Shown: positions 45,141 through 53,369 of the stretch, piece by piece
Numbering within the stretch: the first letter of the stretch is position 1
Layout: every line of letters starts with the position of its first letter
Assembly: GCF_007833275.1 (NCBI RefSeq)
Contig: NZ_CP042241.1
Location: forward strand, 186,001 to 250,000
Direction: 5' to 3'
Length of the DNA: 64,000 bases
Source: Salarchaeum sp. JOR-1
Lineage (GTDB): Archaea > Halobacteriota > Halobacteria > Halobacteriales > Halobacteriaceae
Position numbers and translations under genes: made by a program
Notes under the pieces: generated by a model
The model's database searches: none
What the model was told of the DNA's origin: nothing
The model's input: only the letters and a program-made list of their open reading frames with translations

Positions 45141-46049
45141 TTACGTGGCGGAGCGGACGGAGTCGAAGAGCACCCGCCGTTCGATGAGGGCGAACCCAGT
45201 GAAGATGACGAGGAACCCGACCAGGCTCACGGTCGCCAAGCGGGTGTCGAACAACACCAGTCCGAGCGGTGCTGCGACAATCGGTTGCAGGTAGAAGGTG
45301 AGACTCGTTCGCGCCGGGCCGATCCGGTCGATGAGTTCGAAGTGGACGGCGTACAGGATGGCTGTCGCGAGAAGGCTCTCGACGAGGACGCCGGCGACGG
45401 CGGTGGGCGTCCACGCAATCGCCGTCAGTGGGTGGCCGAAGACGCTCGCGATACCGTGGTTCACGACCGCCGCGAGGACGACGCCCCACGCGGTGAGTGA
45501 GAGCCGTGGAATCGCCGGTTCGACTCGCTGGGTTAGTACGGTTCCGAACGCGAATATCGCGACGCTCCCGAGCATCAGTCCGAACCCGAGGACGCGGTCT
45601 GCGTGCAGGGCGGTCGTCGATGGTCGCGCGACGATTCCGACGCCGACGAAACCGAGGAGGATGCCGAGCGCGTCGACGCGGTCGAGCGACGCCGTCGGCA
45701 GCAGGAGGATGGCGAACCCCGTCGTCAGAACCGGCATGAAACTGTAGGCGATCGCGCCGAGCGCGCTGGTGACGTGCTGCTGGCCGGCGAAGAGAACGGC
45801 GTTCATCACGCCGAGCGTGAACACGCCGACGACCAGTACGCCAAGCAGATCGCGGCGGGTGCGCGGGCGCCAATAGTCTAACCGCCAGCCGGCGGCGGCG
45901 ACTAACGCCACGCCCGCGATGTCGAGACGCAGTGCCGCGAACAGCAGCGGCGGAACGTCCGGCATGCCCAGTTTCGCGCCGACGAAGACGAGCGCGCCAC
46001 AGACGCTGTACGTGCCGAACAAGAGCAGGTTCTGGTGCTCGGATCTCAC
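45141..46049 (-). CDS. DMT superfamily (EamA) transporter
   Basis: A 302-residue, ten-helix drug/metabolite transporter with two EamA halves: GTYSVCGALVFVGAKLGM opens the first and GFGLMLGSVAIFAFGTVLTQ the second, ending LVGFLVIFTGFALIERRVLF. The substrate is unknown. I choose GTG 46047-46049 (VRSEHQNLLLFG) because a TATA element lies 30 bp upstream of it; the open frame continues to an ATG at 46124 but the extra 25 residues are basic and unlike the family. Base composition is somewhat less GC-rich than neighbours. Confidence 0.85.
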   Translation of the reverse strand: MRSEHQNLLLFGTYSVCGALVFVGAKLGMPDVPPLLFAALRLDIAGVALVAAAGWRLDYWRPRTRRDLLGVLVVGVFTLGVMNAVLFAGQQHVTSALGAIAYSFMPVLTTGFAILLLPTASLDRVDALGILLGFVGVGIVARPSTTALHADRVLGFGLMLGSVAIFAFGTVLTQRVEPAIPRLSLTAWGVVLAAVVNHGIASVFGHPLTAIAWTPTAVAGVLVESLLATAILYAVHFELIDRIGPARTSLTFYLQPIVAAPLGLVLFDTRLATVSLVGFLVIFTGFALIERRVLFDSVRSAT

Positions 46050-46075
46050 CGGTCGCGGCTTCCGCCCGCTGTCCC

Positions 46076-46081
46076 ATATAT
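46076..46081 (-). promoter_or_regulatory. TATA element of the DMT transporter
   Basis: ATATAT at 46076-46081 is centred 30 bp upstream of the GTG at 46049 on the minus strand and inside the longer open frame, so it argues for the GTG as start of a leaderless message. The rest of 46082-46370 shows no supported gene. Confidence 0.6.
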
Positions 46082-46370
46082 CATGTGGCGGCGACCGGCG
46101 GTTCCGTGGCGCGTGCGGCCTCATCGGGTTTTCGCCGTCCGAATCGCCGAGGCGAGTCCGACTGGAACTTTGCTGCGGGCGGCGCGTCGAACTGTGGGGG
46201 TGGCCGGGCGGGCGTCGCTGGTGCGGTCTATGCGCGCGGTAGCGACGCCGCCGGGCGAACCGGACGCCGATTCGGCCCTCAGACGGCCGCGGCGTCCGCG
46301 AAACTCACGGCTCCGTTCTCGCGTCGACGCGAAACCGTCCCTTCGAGAGAGACGATTCGGAATCCGCGGG

Positions 46371-46377
46371 CTTTAGG
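46371..46377 (+). promoter_or_regulatory. Candidate TATA element of metG
   Basis: CTTTAGG, flanked by GGG and CCC so that it sits in a small palindrome, is centred 28 bp before the metG ATG at 46402. Assigned by spacing and relative AT content only. Confidence 0.4.
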
Positions 46378-46401
46378 CCCACACGGCGAGGTGTATCACG
46401 C

Positions 46402-48441
46402 ATGAGTCACGAGGACTTCCCGACGGAGAACCCCGCGGTGGTGACGTGCGGGCTTCCCTATCCGACCGGAGACCTGCACGTCGGCCACCTGCGGACGTAC
46501 GTGAGCGGGGACGCGTTCAGCCGCGGCCTCCGGAAACTCGGCCAGGAGACGGCGTTCGTCTCCGGGACGGACATGCACGGCACGCCCATCGCCGTGCAGG
46601 CCATCGAGGAGGGCGTCAGCCCGCTCGAACTCGGCCTGGAGCGCCACGAGCAGTACGCGGAGACGTTCCCGGACTTCAACATCGAGTTCGACAACTACGG
46701 CCACACCGACCAGGAGACGAACGTCGAACTCACGAAGGAGTTCGTGCGGGCGTGGGAGGAGAACGACCACGTCTACGAGAAGGAGATCCAGGTCGCGTAC
46801 GACCCCGACGCCGACCAGTGGCTTCCCGACCGGTACGTCGAGGGGACGTGTCCGTACTGCGGCGAGCACGCCCGGGGCGACGAGTGCGACGACGGCTGTC
46901 AGCGCCACCTCGAACCCGGCGAGATCGAGGAACCCACGAGCGCCATCACGGGCAACGACGCGGAGTACCGCGAACGCGCGCACAAGTTCCTCCGCCTCTC
47001 CGACTTCCAGGAGTACCTGGAGGGGTTCATCAACCGCATGGAGGGGACGAGCAACGCGAAGAACCAGCCCCGCGAGTGGATCGAGGGCGGCCTGGAGGAC
47101 TTCTGCATCACGCGCGACCTCGACTGGGGCATCGACTACCCGGGCGAGGGCGGCGACGACCTCGTGCTGTACGTCTGGGTGGACGCGCCCATCGAGTACG
47201 TCGCGTCCACGAAGCAGTACGCGGAGCGCGTCGGCACGGACGAGTTCGACTGGGCGGAGCCGTGGCGGGACGGCGACGGCGAAATCGTCCACGTCATCGG
47301 CCGCGACATCATCCAGCACCACACCGTCTTCTGGCCGTCGATGCTCAGGGGCGCGGGCTACAACGAACCGCGTGCGGTCTGCGCGACCGGGTTCGTGAAC
47401 CTCAACGGCAAGGCGTTGAGCACGTCGAAGAACCGCGCCATCTGGGCGCGCGAGTACCTCGACGAGGGCTTCCACCCCGACCTCTTCCGGTACTATATCG
47501 CGACGGCGAGCGGGTTCGAGCGCGACGTGAACTTCTCCTGGGAGCGCTTCCAGGAGACCGTCAACTCCGAGCTGGCGGACGTGGTCGGGAACTTCGCGTA
47601 CCGCGCGCTGTTGTTCGCGGAGCGGAACTTCGACGGCACGCCCGACGTTCCGCTGTCGGACGACGCGGAGACCGAGATCGCGTCCGCGATGGACGACTAC
47701 GAGGACGCGCTCAACGACTACGACCTCCGGAGGGCGGGCGAGGTCGCGGTGAGCCTCGCGCGGTACGGGAACGAGTACATCCAGTCCGCGGAACCCTGGA
47801 AGCTCGACGACGACGAGGCCGCGCCCGTCATCCGGGACTGCGTCCAGCTCACGAAGGCCGTCGCGGTGCTCCTCCAGCCGTTCACGCCCGAGAAGGCGGA
47901 CGACCTCTGGAGCCAGCTCGGCGAGGACGGCTCCGTCGCGGACGCCACCATCGCGGACTGCCTACAGGAACCCCCGGCGGCGTTCGGGGAACCCGAGGCG
48001 CTGTTCGAGAAGATCGAGGACGAGCGCGTCGAGGAGCTGAACGAGAAGCTCGACGCCAGTATCGAAGAAGCGAGTAGCGACGAGGACGAGGACGAGGACG
48101 TGGACTTCGAAGACCTCACCGAGGAACGCATCAGCTTCGACGACTTCCAGGAACTCGACCTGCGGGTCGGCCGCATCGAGAGCGCGGAGGGCGTCGAGGG
48201 CGCGGACAAGCTCGTGAAGCTCACCGTGGACATCGGCGTCGAGACCCGCCAGATCGTCGCGGGCCTCAAGCAACTCCACGACACCGACGACCTCGAAGGA
48301 CGGACGGTCGTGGTCGTCGCGAACCTCGAACAGGCCGAGCTGTTCGGCGTGGAGTCGAACGGGATGGTGCTCGCCGCGGGCGAGCAGGCCGACCTCCTCA
48401 CGACCCACGGCGACGCCGAACCCGGCACGAAAATCAAGTAA
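46402..48441 (+). CDS. metG: Methionyl-tRNA synthetase with C-terminal tRNA-binding domain
   Basis: A 679-residue class I synthetase. PYPTGDLHVGHLRTYVSGDA carries the HIGH motif as HVGH. A zinc knuckle CPYCGEHARGDECDDGCQRH follows, then WVDAPIEYVASTKQY, and the KMSKS region appears as GKALSTSKNRAIW. From about residue 570 a Trbp111/EMAP-II type OB-fold (FDDFQELDLRVGRIESAEGV) adds tRNA affinity, joined by an acidic linker (SSDEDEDEDVDFED). Both halves are intact. Confidence 0.96.
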   Translation: MSHEDFPTENPAVVTCGLPYPTGDLHVGHLRTYVSGDAFSRGLRKLGQETAFVSGTDMHGTPIAVQAIEEGVSPLELGLERHEQYAETFPDFNIEFDNYGHTDQETNVELTKEFVRAWEENDHVYEKEIQVAYDPDADQWLPDRYVEGTCPYCGEHARGDECDDGCQRHLEPGEIEEPTSAITGNDAEYRERAHKFLRLSDFQEYLEGFINRMEGTSNAKNQPREWIEGGLEDFCITRDLDWGIDYPGEGGDDLVLYVWVDAPIEYVASTKQYAERVGTDEFDWAEPWRDGDGEIVHVIGRDIIQHHTVFWPSMLRGAGYNEPRAVCATGFVNLNGKALSTSKNRAIWAREYLDEGFHPDLFRYYIATASGFERDVNFSWERFQETVNSELADVVGNFAYRALLFAERNFDGTPDVPLSDDAETEIASAMDDYEDALNDYDLRRAGEVAVSLARYGNEYIQSAEPWKLDDDEAAPVIRDCVQLTKAVAVLLQPFTPEKADDLWSQLGEDGSVADATIADCLQEPPAAFGEPEALFEKIEDERVEELNEKLDASIEEASSDEDEDEDVDFEDLTEERISFDDFQELDLRVGRIESAEGVEGADKLVKLTVDIGVETRQIVAGLKQLHDTDDLEGRTVVVVANLEQAELFGVESNGMVLAAGEQADLLTTHGDAEPGTKIK

Positions 48442-48498
48442 CCCGACCCGGAGGTTTCTCCGCCGACCCGGCGGCCACGGAGTGGGGTTCGAGCGTGT

Positions 48499-48828
48499 TC
48501 AGCCGAGGATGTCGTAGACGGTGACGAGGAGGAGGGAACTCCACAGGAAGACGCCGCCCCCGTAGAAGAGGAGGGGGATGCTGACCGGCGTGTCGATACC
48601 GGTGCCCGTCCAGCCGCCCTGGGCGTCGAGGCCCTCGGCGTTCTCGAAGCTCCCGCCGTCCGCCGGCCCGGTGCTGCCGACGCTGAGGATGACGGCGGTC
48701 ACTCCACCGATAGCGGTGAACAGAACGAGGACGCCCGAGTCGGTCGCGACGTACACCGCGCCGACCGTGAGCGCGGCGAGAACGCCCGCGTAGAGGGCGA
48801 GCGGTTTCGAGAGGTCTGCGATGTTCAT
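48499..48828 (-). CDS. Small membrane protein, unknown function
   Basis: A 109-residue protein, MNIADLSKPLALYAGVLAAL. Two N-terminal transmembrane helices (13-28 and 33-50: LVLFTAIGGVTAVILSVGST), a Gly-rich polar loop and a third helix near residues 82-106 (IPLLFYGGGVFLWSSLLLVT). I do not recognise it. It lies between metG and pyk and is transcribed toward metG. Confidence 0.7.
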   Translation of the reverse strand: MNIADLSKPLALYAGVLAALTVGAVYVATDSGVLVLFTAIGGVTAVILSVGSTGPADGGSFENAEGLDAQGGWTGTGIDTPVSIPLLFYGGGVFLWSSLLLVTVYDILG

Positions 48829-49015
48829 GTCTGCTCGCTAGAACGACTCGGGCCGCCACGTATGAACGTTTTCCAGGCGACTGGCGGAGCCGTTATTGAG
48901 CGTCTCGTTCGGGGCGCGAGCGCTCCGGCGGCGGGCGGAGCCGTACGTAGGACACGGTCGTTCGTGAGTGGCTGACGGCGAGGGTTTTTGCGCCGTCGCG
49001 CCCAACTGTCTCGTA

Positions 49016-50749
49016 ATGAGGAACGCGAAGATCGTGTGCACGCTCGGCCCGGCGACGAACGACCGGGCGTCGGTGCGTGCGCTCGCGGACGCGGGGATGA
49101 CGGTGGCGCGCGTGAATTCGAGTCACGGCGAGCGCGACGACCGCCGCGCGCTCGTGGAGACCGTGTGGGAGGTCGACGAGGCGACGGAGAACCCGGTCGC
49201 TGCGATGGTCGACCTGCAGGGCCCGGAGGTCCGAACCGCGCCCATCGAGGGCACTATCGAACTCGAAGCGGGGCGGACGGTGCGATTCGAGCCAGGGACG
49301 ACCGCGAACCCGGATCGCGTCGGCCTCTCGACGAGCATCGCGGCCGCGGAGCCCGGCGACAGGGTGCTGCTGGACGACGGCCGCATCGAGACCACGGTCG
49401 AAGAAGTCGAGGGCGACGCCGTCGTCGTGCGCATCGAGTCCGGCGGCGAACTCGGGAGTCGGAAGGGCGTGAACGTCCCGGGCGTGAGCCTCGGCCTCGA
49501 CGTGGTGACGGAGAAAGACCGAAAGGATCTGGAGATGGCCGCCGACCTCGGCGTGGACTTCGTCGCGGCGAGTTTCGTCCGGGACGGCGAGGACGTGCTG
49601 GACGTGAGCAGCGTGCTGGAGGAGTTCGACGCGGACATCCCCATCATCGCGAAGGTCGAGCGCGCGGACGCCGTGGAGAACCTCGACAGCATCGTGGAGG
49701 CCGCACACGGCGTGATGGTCGCTCGGGGCGACCTCGGCGTGGAACTCCCGATGGAGGACGTTCCCGTCATCCAGAAGCGCATCATCCGGCGGTGTCGGAA
49801 CGCCGGGTCGCCCGTGATCACGGCGACGGAGATGCTGGACTCGATGATTCACAACCGCCGGCCGACGCGCGCGGAGGCCTCGGACGTGGCGAACGCCGTG
49901 CTCGACGGGACGGACGCCGTGATGCTGTCCGCGGAGACCGCTATCGGCGACCATCCGACGCGTGTCGTGGAGTCGATGGACCGGATCATTCGAGAGGTGG
50001 AGCGCAGCGAGGAGTACGCCGAATTGCGCGAACAGCGCGTGCCGAACGCGGACGACGGGCGGACGGACGCGCTCGCGCGGTCAGCGCGCTACCTCGCGCG
50101 GGACGTGGACGCGACCGCGGTCGTCGTCGCGTCCGAGTCGGGGTACACGGCGCGAAAGGTCGCGAAGTTCCGGCCAGCGATGCCGGTGGTCGCGACGACC
50201 CCGAACGACCGCGTGCGCCGCCAGCTCGCGCTCTCCTGGGGCGTGAACGCGCAGTACGCGCCGATCGAGTCCGGGGACGCCTCTGACGTCATCGACTCCT
50301 CGGTTGCCGCGGCGCTCGACGCCGGCGTCGCGGACAGCGGCGACACGGTCGTCGTGGTCTCCGGGATGATGACGGAACTCGAAGGCACGGACACCGCGAA
50401 CACGCTGAAGGTGCACGTCGCGGCGGAGACGATCGCGGTCGGCCGCGCCGTCGTCGCGGGCCGCGTCACCGGGCCGTTCGTTCGCGCGCCCGACGGCGAC
50501 CTCACGGACGTTCCCGACGGCGCGATTCTCGGGATTCCTGCCGGCTTCGACGGCGAGTTCGACGGCGACCTCTCGGTCGTCGGCGGCATCGTCAGCGAGC
50601 GCGCCGGGATGACCGGCTACCCCGCGATGATAGCGCGCGAACTCGACGTCCCGATGGTGAGCGGCGTCACGCTCCCCGACGACCTCGCGGACGGAGACTC
50701 CGTCACGCTGGACGGCGAACGCGGCGTCGTCTACGGCGGCCGCCTCTAG
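49016..50749 (+). CDS. pyk: Pyruvate kinase with extra C-terminal PEP-utiliser-like domain
   Basis: A 577-residue protein. The barrel has MRNAKIVCTLGPATNDRASV, VARVNSSHGERDDR, MVDLQGPEVRT, the catalytic-Lys motif PIIAKVERADAVENLD, and MVARGDLGVELP, ITATEMLDSMIHNRRPTRAE. The regulatory domain has VVASESGYTARKVAKFRPAM. Residues about 490-577 add a mobile-domain-like segment (GILGIPAGFDGEF, RAGMTGYPAMIARELDVPMV), aligned with the phosphohistidine domain of PpsA but lacking its histidine. It makes pyruvate and ATP from PEP. Confidence 0.95.
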   Translation: MRNAKIVCTLGPATNDRASVRALADAGMTVARVNSSHGERDDRRALVETVWEVDEATENPVAAMVDLQGPEVRTAPIEGTIELEAGRTVRFEPGTTANPDRVGLSTSIAAAEPGDRVLLDDGRIETTVEEVEGDAVVVRIESGGELGSRKGVNVPGVSLGLDVVTEKDRKDLEMAADLGVDFVAASFVRDGEDVLDVSSVLEEFDADIPIIAKVERADAVENLDSIVEAAHGVMVARGDLGVELPMEDVPVIQKRIIRRCRNAGSPVITATEMLDSMIHNRRPTRAEASDVANAVLDGTDAVMLSAETAIGDHPTRVVESMDRIIREVERSEEYAELREQRVPNADDGRTDALARSARYLARDVDATAVVVASESGYTARKVAKFRPAMPVVATTPNDRVRRQLALSWGVNAQYAPIESGDASDVIDSSVAAALDAGVADSGDTVVVVSGMMTELEGTDTANTLKVHVAAETIAVGRAVVAGRVTGPFVRAPDGDLTDVPDGAILGIPAGFDGEFDGDLSVVGGIVSERAGMTGYPAMIARELDVPMVSGVTLPDDLADGDSVTLDGERGVVYGGRL

Positions 50750-50789
50750 CGACCCGCGGGCTTTTGCCGCGCGAACACCCAGCAGGGGT

Positions 50790-50933
50790 ATGAGCGAGTC
50801 AGAGGAGTTCGACGACCCCGAGATGCTGCCGCCGCCGCCGATAGACATCGAGTCGCCCGACCCCGAGAACGTCGCGTTCTTCCTGCTCGGCGTCGTGGTC
50901 GCTGTCGTCGCCATCGTTCAGATCGCCCTGTAG
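50790..50933 (+). CDS. Single-span membrane microprotein
   Basis: A 47-residue protein, MSESEEFDDPEMLPPPPIDI: an acidic Pro-rich N-terminus and one C-terminal transmembrane helix (NVAFFLLGVVVAVVAIVQIA). Similar short tail-anchored proteins occur in other haloarchaea without known function. ATG 50790 has the GGGGTATG context. It precedes nfeD by 38 bp on the same strand. Confidence 0.7.
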   Translation: MSESEEFDDPEMLPPPPIDIESPDPENVAFFLLGVVVAVVAIVQIAL

Positions 50934-50971
50934 CGGACAACCGTTTTGGTGCTTCGCGTCCGACAGTACGT

Positions 50972-51481
50972 ATGGCAGTAGAGACGCTCCCGCTGTTGCT
51001 CGTGATCGGCGGTGTCGCCCTGATGGTGCTGGAGGCGTTCGCGCCGGGCGCGCACTTCGTCGTCATCGGCACCGCGCTCACAGTCGCCGGTGTGCTCGGT
51101 ATCCTGCTCCCCACCGTGTTCGCCACACCCATCGCGCTCGCCGTCGTCGTCCTCGTGGTCGGCGGTGTCTCCCTCTGGGTGTACCGTCGCTTCGACATCT
51201 ACGAAGGCACCGACGAGGGCCAGACCGAGGGGTCGGCGAGCCTCCGCGGGAAGACCGGGTACGTCGTGGAGCGCGTGACCGAGCGCGAGGGCCGCGTGAA
51301 GATCGAGGGCGGCGGGTTCAGCTCGCGGTACGCGGCGCGCACTCGAACCGGCGCTATCGAGGAGGGCACTGACATCATCGTCACCGACCCCGGCGGCGGG
51401 AACGTTCTCACCGTCGAATCGCTCGACGGCAGGGACGACATCGACCGCGAACTCGAACGGGAGCGCGAGCGCCAAGAGTAG
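50972..51481 (+). CDS. NfeD family membrane protein
   Basis: A 169-residue protein with three transmembrane helices (LLLVIGGVALMVLEAFAPGA; LTVAGVLGILLPTVFATPI; LAVVVLVVGGVSLWVYRRF), then a soluble OB-fold NfeD domain: LRGKTGYVVERVTEREGRVK and GTDIIVTDPGGGNVLTVESL. NfeD proteins pair with stomatin-like SPFH proteins to organise membrane microdomains; such a gene follows 40 bp downstream, supporting the assignment. Confidence 0.9.
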   Translation: MAVETLPLLLVIGGVALMVLEAFAPGAHFVVIGTALTVAGVLGILLPTVFATPIALAVVVLVVGGVSLWVYRRFDIYEGTDEGQTEGSASLRGKTGYVVERVTEREGRVKIEGGGFSSRYAARTRTGAIEEGTDIIVTDPGGGNVLTVESLDGRDDIDRELERERERQE

Positions 51482-51521
51482 GGAGGCGAACCTTTATCCG
51501 GGAACCGAGAGCAGATAGCGT

Positions 51522-52694
51522 ATGGAACTCGCTCCCCTCCAATCGCTCGGTGGGAGTCCGGTCTTCACCGCGGTGGCGCTCCTGCTGCTTGGGCTGGCAG
51601 TCGTCATCGTCTACCAGATGGTGGAGATCGTGGACGCCTACGAGAAGAAGGCGCTCACGGTGTTCGGCGAATACCGCGGGCTGCTCGAACCCGGGATAAG
51701 CTTCATCCCGCCGTTCGTCTCCCGAACGTACGCGTTCGACATGCGGACGCAGACCATCGACGTTCCCCGCCAGGAGGCCATCACGCGCGACAACTCGCCC
51801 GTGACGGCGGACGCCGTGGTCTACATCCGCGTAATGGACGCGAAGCGCGCGTTCCTCGAGGTCGACAACTACGAGCGTGCGGTATCGAACCTCGCGCAGA
51901 CGACGCTGCGCGCGGTGCTCGGCGACATGGAACTCGACGACACGCTGAACAAGCGCCAGGAGATAAACGCCCGCATCCGCGAGGAACTCGACGAACCGAC
52001 GGACGAGTGGGGAATTCGCGTGGAGAGCGTGGAAGTCCGCGAAGTGAACCCGTCGCAGGACGTCCAGCAGGCGATGGAGCAACAGACCTCCGCGGAGCGC
52101 AAACGTCGCGCGATGATTCTGGAGGCGCAGGGCGAACGCCAGTCCGCCATCGAGACCGCACAGGGGGAGAAGCAGTCCGACATCATCCGCGCGCAGGGGA
52201 AAAAGCAGAGCCAGATCCTGGAAGCGCAGGGCGACGCCATCTCGACGGTGCTCCGCGCGAAGTCCGCCGAATCGATGGGCGAGCGCGCCATCGTGGAGAA
52301 GGGCATGGAGACCCTGGAGGCGATCGGACAGAACGAGTCGACGACGTTCGTGCTGCCGCAGGAACTCACGAGCCTCGTCGGACGGTACGGCAAACACCTC
52401 ACCGGGAGCGACGTGGAGGCCGCGACCGAATCCCTCGACAGCCTCGACTTCGACGACGAAACCCGCGAACTGCTCGGGTTGGATGACATCGACGAGATTC
52501 TGAGTCAGCTCGACGAGGAGGCGGACATCGACACGGACAAATTAGAGGAGAAAGCGGAGGAGGTGATGGCTGGAAAGGACGCCGGGATGCAGGACGCCGA
52601 GTCCGTCATCGAGGAGATGGATCAGGAGTTCGAATCCGCCAACGACGACACGTCCGGCGGGTCGGCGGACGAGAACGGCGACGAGACGAAGTAA
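51522..52694 (+). CDS. SPFH/stomatin-prohibitin family protein
   Basis: A 390-residue protein. One N-terminal transmembrane helix (VFTAVALLLLGLAVVIVYQM), then the band-7 domain: YEKKALTVFGEYRGLLEPGI, TQTIDVPRQEAITRDNSPVT, ADAVVYIRVMDAKRAFLEV and WGIRVESVEVREVNP. A long Ala/Glu/Gln coiled coil (QGERQSAIETAQGEKQSDII) and an acidic tail follow. It oligomerises at the membrane and works with NfeD. CTTTATCC at 51492-51499 is centred 27 bp before the ATG and is its likely TATA element. Confidence 0.92.
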   Translation: MELAPLQSLGGSPVFTAVALLLLGLAVVIVYQMVEIVDAYEKKALTVFGEYRGLLEPGISFIPPFVSRTYAFDMRTQTIDVPRQEAITRDNSPVTADAVVYIRVMDAKRAFLEVDNYERAVSNLAQTTLRAVLGDMELDDTLNKRQEINARIREELDEPTDEWGIRVESVEVREVNPSQDVQQAMEQQTSAERKRRAMILEAQGERQSAIETAQGEKQSDIIRAQGKKQSQILEAQGDAISTVLRAKSAESMGERAIVEKGMETLEAIGQNESTTFVLPQELTSLVGRYGKHLTGSDVEAATESLDSLDFDDETRELLGLDDIDEILSQLDEEADIDTDKLEEKAEEVMAGKDAGMQDAESVIEEMDQEFESANDDTSGGSADENGDETK

Positions 52695-52733
52695 GGCAAC
52701 CCTTTTCTCGGTCTGTCACCTACTCACACGTAG

Positions 52734-53327
52734 ATGGTCGACGAGGACAAGCGTTCGACGCTCCGGCGGTTCGCGGCCGTCGGAGCGGCCGGCCCGCTGT
52801 CGCAGCTCCCGTCGAGCGACGACGGCGGGAGCGAGACGCGGGACGCCATCTCGGGCTACGTCGCGTCGACGCCGGGCGCGCACTTCTCGAAGCTCCGCGA
52901 TGACCTCAAACTCGCCACCGGAGAAGCCCAGCACCACCTGCGGCGGCTCGTGGAGGACGGCGTAGTGGAAGCGCACCGCGACGGCGACTACCGCCGGTTC
53001 TTCCCCGCGGGCCGGTTCTCCGACTTGGAGCGGGTGGCGCTGAGCTATCTGCGGCGGGAGACGCCGCGCGGGATGCTGCGCGAACTCCTCCGCGACCCCG
53101 ACGCGTCCGGCGGGGCGCTCGCGGAGTCGCTGGGCGTGTCGCGCCCGACCGTGAGCAAGTACGCGACCGAGCTCGAACGCGCGGGCGTGCTCTCCCGGGA
53201 GGACGGGTACGCGGTCGAATCCCCGGAGACGGTGTTGATGTTGCTCGTGCGGTACGCGGAGTCGTTCGACGCGGAGACTGCCGAGTTCGCCGCCGAGGCC
53301 GCGGATTTCGTCTCGTACGCTCCCTGA
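52734..53327 (+). CDS. Winged-helix transcriptional regulator with two HTH units
   Basis: A 197-residue protein. After a 40-residue polar N-terminus come two helix-turn-helix domains: GAHFSKLRDDLKLATGEAQH with HHLRRLVEDGVVEAHRDGDY, and GGALAESLGVSRPTVSKYAT with ELERAGVLSREDGYAVESPE. The layout matches haloarchaeal tandem-wHTH regulators whose targets are often adjacent. The exported lamin-tail gene follows after 42 bp on the same strand, so it is a plausible target (inference). Confidence 0.8.
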   Translation: MVDEDKRSTLRRFAAVGAAGPLSQLPSSDDGGSETRDAISGYVASTPGAHFSKLRDDLKLATGEAQHHLRRLVEDGVVEAHRDGDYRRFFPAGRFSDLERVALSYLRRETPRGMLRELLRDPDASGGALAESLGVSRPTVSKYATELERAGVLSREDGYAVESPETVLMLLVRYAESFDAETAEFAAEAADFVSYAP

Positions 53328-53369
53328 ATCGGCAATAAGTCCTTTCAGTTCGCGGGAGTGAGTTCCCGT

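Noticed and set aside
46050-46124. N-terminal extension of the DMT transporter to ATG 46124
   Set aside because: The extra 25 residues are basic and not family-like, and the TATA element lies inside them, so the GTG at 46049 is the better start.
46082-46370. Protein genes upstream of metG (open frames in several phases)
   Set aside because: Overlapping frames are Arg-rich, have no domain and no promoter or start context. The stretch is treated as intergenic.
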